A stretch of DNA of 64,000 nt from Limnobacter sp. SAORIC-580 (GTDB lineage: Bacteria; Pseudomonadota; Gammaproteobacteria; Burkholderiales; Burkholderiaceae_B): the NCBI RefSeq assembly GCF_013004065.1, contig NZ_CP053084.1:3233223-3297222 (forward strand). The letters are read 5' to 3'. The notes beneath the pieces are model-generated. The model did not search any database, was not told the DNA's origin, and worked only from the letters and a program-made list of their open reading frames with translations. Below are positions 54,386-63,256 of the stretch, in pieces (position 1 is the first letter of the stretch; each line of letters begins with the position of its first letter). The position numbers were made by a program, and so were the translations under genes.

Positions 54386-57382
54386 ATGAAACTGACCCTG
54401 CTGATTCGAATATTTGGTTTACTCATTCTGGTGTTCTCGGTATTCGGCATCGGTGTGAAGAGCATTTCGATTCACCAGCAAACCGTTCAGGAAGATTATT
54501 ACCAGGCCTGGGCCTCCGATGAAGCCATTTTGACCCGCACGCTGGCCGAGTTTGAAGCCATGCGAAAGCTGGTGCTACTTTACGCAGCCAGCCGCAACCC
54601 AGAGTACATTAATCACTACCTCGATATTGTGGGCCTGCACAACGGCAGCCGTATTTACACCACCGAGGTGGAAGCAGACTACTGGGTCGATGTAATTACG
54701 GGTCAAAACAAAGATTCTGCAGTGTCTTGGGGTATCGGGCAAAACCTCAGTGAAAGGCTTTACTCGCTGAGATTCATCGCTGAAAACGAGCCTGCCATTG
54801 AGCGAATCCTCGATCTGCGCCATCAACTTGAGAGAAACGAACTCAGCGCGTTTGCCAGCGGTATTACCCGCTTCGTTGACAAACGGGAAGGCGAATACTT
54901 GTCGCCGCCCGAAGTCAAAGAAACATTCGGTGTGTTGTTCGACCGTGAACACATTGAACTGACCAATGCATTGTCCGCAGAATTGTCCTCGTTCATTGCG
55001 CGTGAAAAAAGCCGCTACCTGGGTTTGATTGACGCCTCTCGCAAAGAACTCACCTACAGCGTTTATCTGGATGTGGTGTTCACCCTGCTCTTTTTGTTGG
55101 GCTTGTTCATCGGTTTGGTGTCCATCAAGAAAAAGGTGATCGACCCTATCAATTCGCTTTACAACGCCAGTGAAGAAATCATGAAGGGCGATTACACAGT
55201 ACGTGTAAACAACCGCACGGGCTCGCATGAAATCAACCTGCTGATTCGCGCATTCAACCGAATGATTCGTTCATTCCAGCGCGACCTGGAAAAAAGCGAA
55301 CGCGTGAAACAAGCGCTTGAAGAGGTCAGCCTGGCCAACGTGGAAAAAGAACGTGCGAAGAATGAATCGAGAATCAAGAGCTCGTTCCTCGCCAACATGA
55401 GCCACGAAATTCGAACGCCGATGAATGCGATTCTCGGCATGACAGCACTCACGCTGAAAACCGATTTGAACGAAAAGCAAAAAGACTACCTGACCAAAAT
55501 TCAACTGTCAGGCGACAATCTGCTTCACTTGCTCAACAGCATTCTGGACTTGTCAAAAATTGAATCCGACATGTTCAAGCTGGAGCAGCGTCCATTTCGC
55601 CTTGACGATGTGCTGGAAGAAGTATTTGGCACCTTGGGTAACTCAGCGCTGGATAAAAACATTCGCCTGCTGTACACCCTTCAAGGCAAAGGCCTGCAAT
55701 CAACCCTGAACCGACTGGTTGGCGATTCTCTGCGCGTGGGTCAAATTCTGAAGAACCTGATCGGTAATGCCATCAAGTTCACCAGCGAAGGGCACATCAA
55801 CCTCACCGTCAAAGTGCTCAAGCAACTCGACGACCAGGTTACCCTGCAATTCAGTGTCAGCGACACTGGCATTGGCATGAGTAAAGACCAGTTGCAACGC
55901 GTATTCGACAAGTTCACGCAAGCGGATTCGAGCACCACACGCATGTTCGGCGGCAGCGGCCTGGGGCTGAGCATTGCCAAAGAATTGGTGCACCTGATGG
56001 AGGGCGACATTCATGCCCATTCCACACCGGGGCGCGGCTCGGTGTTTTATTTCACCTTGAACCTGAAAACCCAGGAAGCCGAGGCACCTGCCCGCAATCC
56101 GAATTTGCTGCATGGCCCAGACATCAAACGAGCCTACATCTGCTCGCTGGACCAAAAGCTGCACCGCTCCATCTCCAGCATTCTGGACCAGTTTTATGTG
56201 CCACTGGCCGCGCTTTCGGCGGAAGAACTGGTCACCGACCAACGGCCGTTTGAAACCAAAGACATTGTGTTCATCGACAGCGACATTGCCACCACCTCGC
56301 CCGAACTCTTGTCTCTGCTCAAAGCAAATCACCTGAACCAAAACAACAACCTGGTTTGGCTTTCCAACCGCAACGCAACCGAACTGCAACGCATTCACGG
56401 CGCAGACCCCAACAACCGGGTGTTGACCACACCCATTTTGCCGGTGCACCTGATGAAACTGGCCGAGCGCCAGGTGCAGCAATCTGCACCTGCACCAGCC
56501 ACAAAAACCACCACTTCACGCAAAGCTGCCAAAACCAGCGAAACACCGGCCGTTGATAAAACGGAAGTGCGTTCAGCCAAACTGTTGATAGTAGAAGATC
56601 ACCCTTTGAACATGGAATTGCTGCTGGATTTCCTGAGTCCGAAAAACTACCAGATCCGCTGTGCGAAGGATGGTCGCGAAGCAATACAGATACTTAAAAA
56701 CACGCCCGAACCATTTGACTTGATGATTTCAGACCTTGAAATGCCTTTTGTTGACGGCTACCAGCTGGCAACCTGGGTTCGGGAAAATGCGGTGCATTGT
56801 GTAACTCCGATCATGGCGCTAACCGCACACGCCTTCGAGCAAACCCGTGTGCGTTGCGAAGAACACGGCATTAACGACGTGCTCACCAAACCATTTCACG
56901 AGAAAAACCTGTTCGACGCCATCAAGCGCTGCCTGCGCAACAAAGAAGGTGTGTTGACAGGATTTGAAACCAGGCATGACACACCCCGCATGCCCTTGTC
57001 CGAGCATGCGGCCACAGCCACCGAACCAGCCACCAGCCCACGCCATTCTGCAATTTTTAAAGTAGACAGTTTTGAGCCAGAGCGAATGGCAAAGTACCTG
57101 GGCAAATTTTTACAAACCAGTGAAAACCTGATTGAACGCCTGGAAGACTGCGCAAAAAACAATGACATTCAAACCTTCAAACGAGAAATTCACTCCCTGG
57201 CGGGCGTACTGGGCATGTTGGGTACAGAGAGTGTCAAACAACAGTTCTCTAGAATGGATAAATCACTGGAAGATCCGACCGCACAAACCATGGTGATGAC
57301 AGAAATCAAAGATGTGTGGCCCACCATCGTGGACGAAGCCGAGAAAATTCTGGTGTTGATTAATCGTTTTGGAAAACATTGA
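54386..57382 (+). CDS. Tripartite hybrid histidine kinase with C-terminal Hpt domain
   Basis: 998 residues. TM1 (about 7-24) and TM2 (228-247) enclose a periplasmic region of about 200 residues. HAMP (248-300), a coiled coil, HisKA (H340 in NMSHEIRTPMNA), HATPase (GNAIKF, DTGIGM, GGSGLGLS) follow. Residues 578-698 resemble a receiver with a possible Asp in VFIDSDI but lacking the acidic N-terminal pair, so probably degenerate. An Ala/Thr/Lys linker leads to a canonical receiver (D783 in ISDLEMPFVDG, K835). The Hpt domain has H936 in EIHSLAGVLGMLG. All relay steps are therefore on one polypeptide, with the NarL-type regulator just upstream as the output. A helical periplasmic part as in TorS suggests sensing through a binding protein. 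Confidence 0.92.
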   Translation: MKLTLLIRIFGLLILVFSVFGIGVKSISIHQQTVQEDYYQAWASDEAILTRTLAEFEAMRKLVLLYAASRNPEYINHYLDIVGLHNGSRIYTTEVEADYWVDVITGQNKDSAVSWGIGQNLSERLYSLRFIAENEPAIERILDLRHQLERNELSAFASGITRFVDKREGEYLSPPEVKETFGVLFDREHIELTNALSAELSSFIAREKSRYLGLIDASRKELTYSVYLDVVFTLLFLLGLFIGLVSIKKKVIDPINSLYNASEEIMKGDYTVRVNNRTGSHEINLLIRAFNRMIRSFQRDLEKSERVKQALEEVSLANVEKERAKNESRIKSSFLANMSHEIRTPMNAILGMTALTLKTDLNEKQKDYLTKIQLSGDNLLHLLNSILDLSKIESDMFKLEQRPFRLDDVLEEVFGTLGNSALDKNIRLLYTLQGKGLQSTLNRLVGDSLRVGQILKNLIGNAIKFTSEGHINLTVKVLKQLDDQVTLQFSVSDTGIGMSKDQLQRVFDKFTQADSSTTRMFGGSGLGLSIAKELVHLMEGDIHAHSTPGRGSVFYFTLNLKTQEAEAPARNPNLLHGPDIKRAYICSLDQKLHRSISSILDQFYVPLAALSAEELVTDQRPFETKDIVFIDSDIATTSPELLSLLKANHLNQNNNLVWLSNRNATELQRIHGADPNNRVLTTPILPVHLMKLAERQVQQSAPAPATKTTTSRKAAKTSETPAVDKTEVRSAKLLIVEDHPLNMELLLDFLSPKNYQIRCAKDGREAIQILKNTPEPFDLMISDLEMPFVDGYQLATWVRENAVHCVTPIMALTAHAFEQTRVRCEEHGINDVLTKPFHEKNLFDAIKRCLRNKEGVLTGFETRHDTPRMPLSEHAATATEPATSPRHSAIFKVDSFEPERMAKYLGKFLQTSENLIERLEDCAKNNDIQTFKREIHSLAGVLGMLGTESVKQQFSRMDKSLEDPTAQTMVMTEIKDVWPTIVDEAEKILVLINRFGKH

Positions 57383-57423
57383 GCAAAGCTGTGCGCAAGT
57401 AATTGTGTTCGCACACAGCATGT

Positions 57424-57450
57424 CTTACACTGAGTTCACAAGATTTAACA
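57424..57450 (+). promoter_or_regulatory. Sequence element related to the cluster A leaders
   Basis: CTTACACTGAGTTCACAAG followed by ATTTAACA, about 74 bp before the PstS-like gene. Compared with 5127-5157 on the same strand (CTTTACACTAGTTCACAA, TTTAACA) it differs mainly by two small insertions. Its orientation relative to the downstream gene is opposite to that in cluster A. A weak hairpin (57388-57419) precedes it after the kinase stop. Confidence 0.4.
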
Positions 57451-57523
57451 AAATAAAAAGTTCATAGTATTTGTGGTGTCAAGAACTTACCCAAAGTAGT
57501 CAAAGTATTTTCAAGGGTTTGAC

Positions 57524-57976
57524 GTGAAACATTTTTTGCATTCAGTGATTACCAGCCTCGCATTGTTGACGATGGTAGGAGCCCCCGGCGTGGCTAACGC
57601 CGAAGTGGTGTTGGTGGGTTCCAGCAGCATCCATTTCAATGAAATTTCGAAAACAAAACTGCGCGATCTGTACACAGGCCAAAGCCAGGCTGTGGGTGAT
57701 TCCACCGTGCTGGTCATTGATCGGGACGATGAGTTTGGTGAACGCAGCCGCTTTATTTCAGGCACCCTGGGTTTCACCACCGAGGAATTTCGAACGGTTC
57801 AGCGACTTCTGGAATGCATCGGCATCAGCAAAACACCCACCGTTGCGCGCAACAGCCAACACATGGTCGACCTGCTGACCAACAATCCCAATGCATTGGG
57901 CTACCTTACCCGAAAGGAGTTGCAAGGCAATCCGACCAAGTCTAAATTGAAACTCATCAAGGTACTGGCCGAGTAA
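57524..57976 (+). CDS. Short PstS-like exported binding protein
   Basis: 150 residues with a signal peptide (VITSLALLTMVGAPGVANA). The remainder resembles one lobe of the PBP-like phosphate-binding family: VVLVGSSSIHFNEISKTKLRDLYTGQSQAVGDSTVLVIDRDDEFGERSRFISGTLGF and NSQHMVDLLTNNPNALGYLTRKEL. Full-length PstS is about twice this size, so ligand binding as in PstS is doubtful. Short relatives occur next to sensor genes. It lies 141 bp after the hybrid kinase and 19 bp before another exported protein. I infer a sensory accessory role. Confidence 0.75.
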   Translation: MKHFLHSVITSLALLTMVGAPGVANAEVVLVGSSSIHFNEISKTKLRDLYTGQSQAVGDSTVLVIDRDDEFGERSRFISGTLGFTTEEFRTVQRLLECIGISKTPTVARNSQHMVDLLTNNPNALGYLTRKELQGNPTKSKLKLIKVLAE

Positions 57977-57995
57977 CTCGCCAAATAAGCAGAAC

Positions 57996-58595
57996 ATGGA
58001 TAAGTACAACGTCAAGTTTGGATGCAGAAGGTCTTGGTTGAACCTGGGTCTGTTGTTCACGGCCTTCTTTCTTGCAAACGCCAACGCCTACGCCTTTTGC
58101 GCAGGCACCTTGATCAAGGAGATCAAAGCCTTGGCAAACAAGCCTGAGGTCATTGAGGCCGTCAAGGCGTCCAATGCCCGTCAACTTGGCAAAGAAAGGA
58201 TCATGGAACTGGATGAGAGGTGGATCAAACTGAAAGGCCGTTTGCCCGAGGCCGATCAAATCATGAACTCAAAAGTTTCCGCCTTGCTGACCGCGGCGAT
58301 GAACAAACAAAGTTATTTTAAAGAAGCGATTTTGACGGGCAACCAAGGGGAAACCGTCGCCATGAACATGGTGACCACCGATTATTGGCAAGGTGATGAA
58401 GAAAAATTCACCGCAATTTTTGACACCAATCTGCCGTCCAGAAAACCCGATTCGCATATTTCCCGCGCCCGCTGGGACGACAGCACCAAAGCCATGATTG
58501 CCCAAGTGAGCGTGCCAGTGTACGACGGGGATTACATGATAGGCACCCTGACGGTGGGCGTGGATCTAAAACGCGTGCCCCACCCCAACCACTGA
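57996..58595 (+). CDS. Exported Cache/PDC-like sensor-domain protein
   Basis: 199 residues. A hydrophobic N-terminal segment (about 13-32) ending NANAYA looks like a signal peptide. The mature protein has a helical first half and a PDC/Cache-like end: VAMNMVTTDYWQGDEEKFTAIFD, then ARWDDSTKAMIAQVSVPVYDGDYMIGTLTVGVDL. That pattern is found in single-Cache extracytoplasmic sensors, but here no signalling domain is attached. It converges with the second NarL-type regulator (stops 6 bp apart). Together with the PstS-like protein it could present ligands to the hybrid kinase. Confidence 0.75.
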   Translation: MDKYNVKFGCRRSWLNLGLLFTAFFLANANAYAFCAGTLIKEIKALANKPEVIEAVKASNARQLGKERIMELDERWIKLKGRLPEADQIMNSKVSALLTAAMNKQSYFKEAILTGNQGETVAMNMVTTDYWQGDEEKFTAIFDTNLPSRKPDSHISRARWDDSTKAMIAQVSVPVYDGDYMIGTLTVGVDLKRVPHPNH

Positions 58596-58601
58596 CGAAA
58601 A

Positions 58602-59258
58602 TCAATCGTTCAGCTTCATTTTCACGCTGCGTTCAGCCTTCAGAAACACGTTCACCGCCTGCGCCTTGTTCGATACTTCCAAGCGTTTGAAAATTTCCCG
58701 AATATGACCACGCACGGTTTCCGGACTGAGCCCAATTCGCTGCGCAACCATTTTTGCAGACAAACCTTCAGCAGTCATTCTCATGATTTCCACTTGTCGC
58801 CAAGTCAATGGTTTTGCGCCGGGATAGGCCACAATATTGGATTGGTGTTCGTTGGCCGGCGCGCTGTCGGATGAACTGCCATTCAAAATGCCGGATTTAA
58901 AAAGCACAGACTCAATTTCATGGGCCAAAGTCGACTGGCTACAGGTTTTCTCCACCACCGAGTAGCCCGAGTGCGCGGCGCGGGTTTGAATGTCCTCATT
59001 CACAAAACCGGTATAAATCAACCCACACACTTTCGGGAACATGGAGTCCAGCCAGTCTATCGTTTGCTGTCCCTTGGAATCGGTGAGGGTAAGATCAAAG
59101 ATAATCAGGTCAGGTTTTTCAAACAAGTGTTCGCGGGCTTGAACCAGACTGGTCGCCACATGAATTTGGGCGTGAGGGGCCATGTCTTTGCAGACGTCCT
59201 CGATCACCATCGAAATCAGCGGATGATCTTCGAGCACCAATATTTTTTGATTTTTCAT
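58602..59258 (-). CDS. NarL/FixJ-type response regulator, copy 2
   Basis: 218 residues. The receiver has ILVLEDHPLISMV, D55 in LIIFDLTLTD, Thr in IYTGFV and Lys in VVEKTC. The C-terminal LuxR-type HTH reads PLTWRQVEIMRMTAEGLSAKMVAQRIGLSPETVRGHIREIFKRLEVSNKAQAV. It is paralogous to the regulator at 53675-54349. No kinase gene is linked in its own orientation, so it may share the 998-residue kinase or take phosphate through the Hpt protein at 2039. Start set at the ATG giving KNQKILVLE. Confidence 0.9.
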   Translation of the reverse strand: MKNQKILVLEDHPLISMVIEDVCKDMAPHAQIHVATSLVQAREHLFEKPDLIIFDLTLTDSKGQQTIDWLDSMFPKVCGLIYTGFVNEDIQTRAAHSGYSVVEKTCSQSTLAHEIESVLFKSGILNGSSSDSAPANEHQSNIVAYPGAKPLTWRQVEIMRMTAEGLSAKMVAQRIGLSPETVRGHIREIFKRLEVSNKAQAVNVFLKAERSVKMKLND

Positions 59259-59482
59259 TGTTCGCAGGCTAAGTCGGGCACACAGGACCTTAGGGTCTCT
59301 TCTTCCACCCCAAGAGTACATGAATTCAGGGGAACAATTAAGCCTGCTTTTTGCCTTTTTTTACAAAGGGTTCCGCATTTCGGGGGGGCATCAGAAACAA
59401 GCATCCTCATTTCACGGAATGGGCAGGAAAATTCAACTCAGTAAGATGGACTCATACCAAATCCTTTGCGGAGCAAGCCATC

Positions 59483-59884
59483 ATGACAATTGCACTGGTC
59501 CAACATCAGCAACACGACTGTGAACCACTTTACTTTCGCCAGTCCGAGGCGCGAGTCACCATGGAACTGGACAATGTGGCGCATGGCCTGAACCACTTTG
59601 CCCAACAACTGCGCAAAACCGCCTCAGCACAGGCACGCTTCGCCTTGGTGGTCCAGCTTAAAACCTGGGCACTGAACAAACCAACCCTGCAAACCCTGAT
59701 GGCGCAGTACCTGGACGAAGTGGAACGCACGCAGCAGGTGGTACATCTGGATCCGGATAGCCACAATGAATCGATTGAATCGCTGTGCGAGCAGCTGGTC
59801 TTTTTGAGTGCCGTGTTTGAGCAGGAATCAGAACTGATCGAACAAATGGCCTTTGCTGACCCACAACTGGTGTTTTGCGACTGA
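59483..59884 (+). CDS. Helical protein of unknown function
   Basis: 133 residues, soluble, predicted mostly helical (VTMELDNVAHGLNHFAQQLRKTASAQARFALVVQLKTWALN, QYLDEVERTQQVVHL, ESLCEQLVFLSAVFEQESELIEQMAF). I do not recognise the family. The ATG at 59483 is chosen because the frame upstream overlaps non-conserved intergenic sequence. It ends 16 bp before the mnmE stop on the other strand. Three Cys are present but with no metal-site spacing. Confidence 0.6.
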   Translation: MTIALVQHQQHDCEPLYFRQSEARVTMELDNVAHGLNHFAQQLRKTASAQARFALVVQLKTWALNKPTLQTLMAQYLDEVERTQQVVHLDPDSHNESIESLCEQLVFLSAVFEQESELIEQMAFADPQLVFCD

Positions 59885-59900
59885 ACCTTAGTTGCCAACC

Positions 59901-61280
59901 TTACTTGCCGATACAGAACCGGCTGAAAATCAATCCCAGCAAATCATCGGGCAGCATACGCCCGGTGATTTCTCCCAAAGCATCATGCGCCAGGCGCAAC
60001 TCTTCAGCAAACAAATCCAGAATCCGATCGTCCTGTTGCGCAAACTCATGCGCAACTGCCAAATGCTGACCACACACCATCAAGGCATCGACGTGTCGTT
60101 GCCGTGCCATGAAACCATGGTCCGGCGTGTGGGCAATGCCCACCTTGGCCAGTATGGCGTCTTTTAACTGCTCCAGTCCCAAACCGTTCTTTGCAGATAC
60201 CGGCAATACATCATTCAACAATTGTGGCACCTTAGGCAGCAAATCAACCTTGTTCAACACGGTGATGGTGGGCAAATGAAGAGGCAGTTCAAGGTGGGTA
60301 TTCAATGCATCCTGAAGACCCTGTGTTGCGTCTTTCAAAATAAGCAACAAATCGGCTTCTTCCACCGACTTTCGGGTTCGCGCTATGCCGATTCTTTCCA
60401 CCTCATCTGCAGTGTCACGCAAACCCGCCGTGTCAACCAGCACCAAAGGTACGCCGCGAATATTCAGTTCCTGTTTGATTCGATCACGTGTGGTGCCCGC
60501 AATGGCCGACACGATTGCGATTTCCTCGCCGGCCAAAGCGTTTAGCAAACTCGACTTGCCCACATTGGGTTCGCCCACCAGCACAATTTGCAAGCCATCG
60601 CGAAACTTCACTCCTTCCTGCGCTGCACCGAGCAACTGTCGATGTGCGTTCAAGATATCCGCAAGTTGACCTTTGGCATCTGCCTTCTCAAGAAATTCGA
60701 TTTCCTCTTCAGGGAAATCAAGTGTGGCTTCGAGCAGCAAACGCAAATGCACAATGCGATCGGCCAGCGCATTCACCTGCTTCGAAAACACACCACTTAA
60801 CGAAGCCGCAGCGGCTTTGGCAGTGGCTATAGAACCGGCATCGATCAAATCGGCCACCGCTTCGGCCTGGGCCAGATCAAGCTTGTCGTTTAAAAATGCG
60901 CGTTGCGTAAACTCACCTGGCATGGCGTGGCGCAACGGAATATTCAGCTGCCGGGCCAAGGCCAGGGCATGCCCCACCACACCTTGCAACACCGCTTGAC
61001 CACCATGGCCCTGAAACTCAAGCACATTCTCACCAGTGAACGATGCGGGTGCATTGAACAACAGGGCAATGCCTTCATCGATGGCATGCTGATCGAAATC
61101 ACGAAGCGTTAAAAGAGTTGCCAGGCGGGGTTTGGGCAACTTGCCGCAAAATGCCGTACAAAAGGCCTGAAAACTAGAGGGGGAAGGAAAAGAAAACCGC
61201 ACCACCCCCACCCCGCCCTTGCCCGGCGCGGTGGCGATGGCGACGATGGGATCACCGTGCTGTGGCTGGTGCAGACTCAA
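59901..61280 (-). CDS. mnmE: tRNA modification GTPase MnmE
   Basis: 459 residues. The N-terminal folate-binding domain begins DPIVAIATAPGKGGVGVVRFS. The inserted G domain has GEPNVGKSSLLNAL, DTAGLRDTADEVERIGI and NKVD; the protein ends in the catalytic CIGK motif. With MnmG it installs the cmnm5 group on U34 of tRNAs. It overlaps the end of yidC by 29 bp, longer than the usual 4-bp coupling. Confidence 0.96.
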   Translation of the reverse strand: MSLHQPQHGDPIVAIATAPGKGGVGVVRFSFPSPSSFQAFCTAFCGKLPKPRLATLLTLRDFDQHAIDEGIALLFNAPASFTGENVLEFQGHGGQAVLQGVVGHALALARQLNIPLRHAMPGEFTQRAFLNDKLDLAQAEAVADLIDAGSIATAKAAAASLSGVFSKQVNALADRIVHLRLLLEATLDFPEEEIEFLEKADAKGQLADILNAHRQLLGAAQEGVKFRDGLQIVLVGEPNVGKSSLLNALAGEEIAIVSAIAGTTRDRIKQELNIRGVPLVLVDTAGLRDTADEVERIGIARTRKSVEEADLLLILKDATQGLQDALNTHLELPLHLPTITVLNKVDLLPKVPQLLNDVLPVSAKNGLGLEQLKDAILAKVGIAHTPDHGFMARQRHVDALMVCGQHLAVAHEFAQQDDRILDLFAEELRLAHDALGEITGRMLPDDLLGLIFSRFCIGK

Positions 61281-62952
61281 TTTGACGCGTAATTACCCAT
61301 TGTTGGGCAATGGACAAAATGTTGTTTACAACCCAGTACAACACCAAACCTGCCGGGAAGAAAATAAACATGACCGAGAACACCAAGGGCATGATCATCA
61401 TGATTTTGGCTTGAACGGGATCGGGTGGCGTTGGGTTCAACTTGGTTTGAATGAACATGGTCACCGCCATGATCACAGGCAGAATATAGAAGGGGTCCGG
61501 CGCAGCCAAATCGGTTACCCAACCCAACCAAGGCGCATTGCGCATTTCTACACTGGCCAGCAACACCCAGTACAGGGCAATGAACACGGGAATCTGAATC
61601 AGAATGGGCATACAACCGCCCAAGGGGTTGATTTTCTCGCGTTTGTACATTTCCATCATGGCGCGCTGGAAGCCCATTTTGTCATCGCCATATTGTTCCT
61701 TCAGCTTTTGCATGCGCGGGCCAACTTTGCGCATTTTAGCCATAGATTTGTAACTGGCTGCTGACAAGGGGAAAAACACCAACTTGATCAAAATGGTCAG
61801 TACCACAATGGCCCAGCCCCAATTGCCAATGTAACTGTGAATTTTTTCCAGTAACCAATAGATGGGCTGGGCAATTACAGTGAGCCAGCCATAATCCACT
61901 ACCAGGTCCAGCCCGGGTGACAGGGCTTCCAGCACACTTTGATCTTGCGGACCGGTATACAGTTTGGCTGTGTACGTCGCCGTTTGTTCGGGCGCCAAAG
62001 TGCCGAGGCTGCTGACCAAACCAATGGAATACAGGTTGGAATCTACCTGGCGCGTGTAATTCTCGCGGGGACCATCCTGACCAATAATGGCCGACACAAA
62101 GTAGTGCTGAATCATGGCAAGCCAGCCGGAATCAGCGGTTTTTACATAGTCTGCACTGCGATCGGCGATGTCTTCAAAGTCGATCTTCTGGTATTTCTTC
62201 TCGGGTGTGTAAACAGCCGGGCCCGTGAAAGTTGCGTACAGGGAAGAATCGCTTTCAAGCGGGTTGCCATCGCGGGTAATTTGTACATAAGCACTGGGTG
62301 ATACCGGCTCAACACCTGCGTTGCGTGCATTGATCACAAGGTCAATGTCGTAGCGATTCTTGAAAATGGTGTAAGTGGTTGTGTTTTCAACACCACCGCT
62401 TGTGGCTTTGAATACAAGCTTTAATTGATCCTGGCCGGGCGCAAACTCGGTAGAACCCGACACCAGTTCAAACAAGGTACGGTGGTTGGGCGCGTCAGGT
62501 ACACCTACCAAGCCAGCTTGGCCAACATAGGTTCGATTGGCTGTTTGTTCAAACAGTTGAACCGGCAATTCCGGATTCTCGGCAGCAGGGTGATTCAGCA
62601 GCTTTGAAGTAATCAGTTGTGCGCCCTGGCTTGAAAACTGCAGTTCAAGCACATCGTTTTTAACAGTAATGGTTTGCGCAGCGGGTGCGGCTTCCGCAGT
62701 GCCTGAAGCGATTGCATTCGGATCAGCTGGAACATCACCAGCCGTTGGAGCCACTGCCTGAGGCAAGTCATTGGCCGCGCCGGAGCCAGCTGACGAACCG
62801 CCAGCCTTGGTAGCATCGCCTTTGTCGCTGGTTTGCGCGCCAGTGCTGAGGCCGAACAAGGTTGGCTTACCAATAGAAGCCTGATAATTGTCCCAAAGCA
62901 TGATGAGAGACAAACTGAATATCATCAAGAGGACTAGCCTGCGCGTTTCCAT
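61252..62952 (-). CDS. yidC: Membrane protein insertase YidC
   Basis: 566 residues. An N-terminal signal anchor (RRLVLLMIFSLSLIMLWDNY) is followed by a low-complexity Ala/Gly/Pro linker (about 40-95). The large periplasmic P1 domain and the five-helix insertase core follow (IYWLLEKIHSYIGNWGWAIVVLTILIKLVFFPLSAASYKSMAKMRKVGPRMQKLKEQYGDDK, GGCMPILIQIPVFIALYWVL). The conserved Arg in the hydrophilic groove is within TILIKLVFFPL-type helix 2 context, where Lys stands. It inserts and folds membrane proteins, including ATP synthase c. Confidence 0.95.
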   Translation of the reverse strand: METRRLVLLMIFSLSLIMLWDNYQASIGKPTLFGLSTGAQTSDKGDATKAGGSSAGSGAANDLPQAVAPTAGDVPADPNAIASGTAEAAPAAQTITVKNDVLELQFSSQGAQLITSKLLNHPAAENPELPVQLFEQTANRTYVGQAGLVGVPDAPNHRTLFELVSGSTEFAPGQDQLKLVFKATSGGVENTTTYTIFKNRYDIDLVINARNAGVEPVSPSAYVQITRDGNPLESDSSLYATFTGPAVYTPEKKYQKIDFEDIADRSADYVKTADSGWLAMIQHYFVSAIIGQDGPRENYTRQVDSNLYSIGLVSSLGTLAPEQTATYTAKLYTGPQDQSVLEALSPGLDLVVDYGWLTVIAQPIYWLLEKIHSYIGNWGWAIVVLTILIKLVFFPLSAASYKSMAKMRKVGPRMQKLKEQYGDDKMGFQRAMMEMYKREKINPLGGCMPILIQIPVFIALYWVLLASVEMRNAPWLGWVTDLAAPDPFYILPVIMAVTMFIQTKLNPTPPDPVQAKIMMIMPLVFSVMFIFFPAGLVLYWVVNNILSIAQQWVITRQIESAPATAR

Positions 62953-62980
62953 TTAAATCCTTAATTACTGAGCTTAATGA

Positions 62981-63256
62981 CTAAGAGTCGCGACTGGTGC
63001 GGCGTGTTTCAGGAACAGGGTCCAAACCGCCAGCATTCCAGGGATTGCATCGACAAATGCGGCCTAAAGACAAAGCCGCGCCTTTCCATGCGCCATGAAT
63101 TTTAACTGCTTCAAGGGCATATTCCGAGCAACTGGGGTAAAAACGGCAAGAAGGCGGGAAAAGAGGACTTACAGCAAGCTGATAGCCACGGATCAGTGCT
63201 GTGATGGCACGCGCCGTGAGAGATCGTTGAAAAGTTGTTGGAGTTCTATCCACCAC
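62981..63256 (-). CDS. yidD: Membrane protein insertion efficiency factor YidD
   Basis: About 91 residues. The conserved core is RGYQLAVSPLFPPSCRFYPSCSEYALEAVKIHGAWKGAALSLGRICRCNPWNAGGLDPVP, with the clustered Cys of the family. It helps YidC-dependent insertion at the inner membrane. No ATG fits; GTG at 63256 is proposed, but the start could be elsewhere. The gene overlaps the 3' end of rnpA by about 60 bp and lies 28 bp before yidC. Confidence 0.88.
   Translation of the reverse strand: MVDRTPTTFQRSLTARAITALIRGYQLAVSPLFPPSCRFYPSCSEYALEAVKIHGAWKGAALSLGRICRCNPWNAGGLDPVPETRRTSRDS

Noticed and set aside
57388..57419. Rho-independent terminator after the 998-residue kinase
   Set aside because: The stem (GCTGTGCG with CGCACACAGC) needs a bulge and there is no T run, so termination is doubtful.
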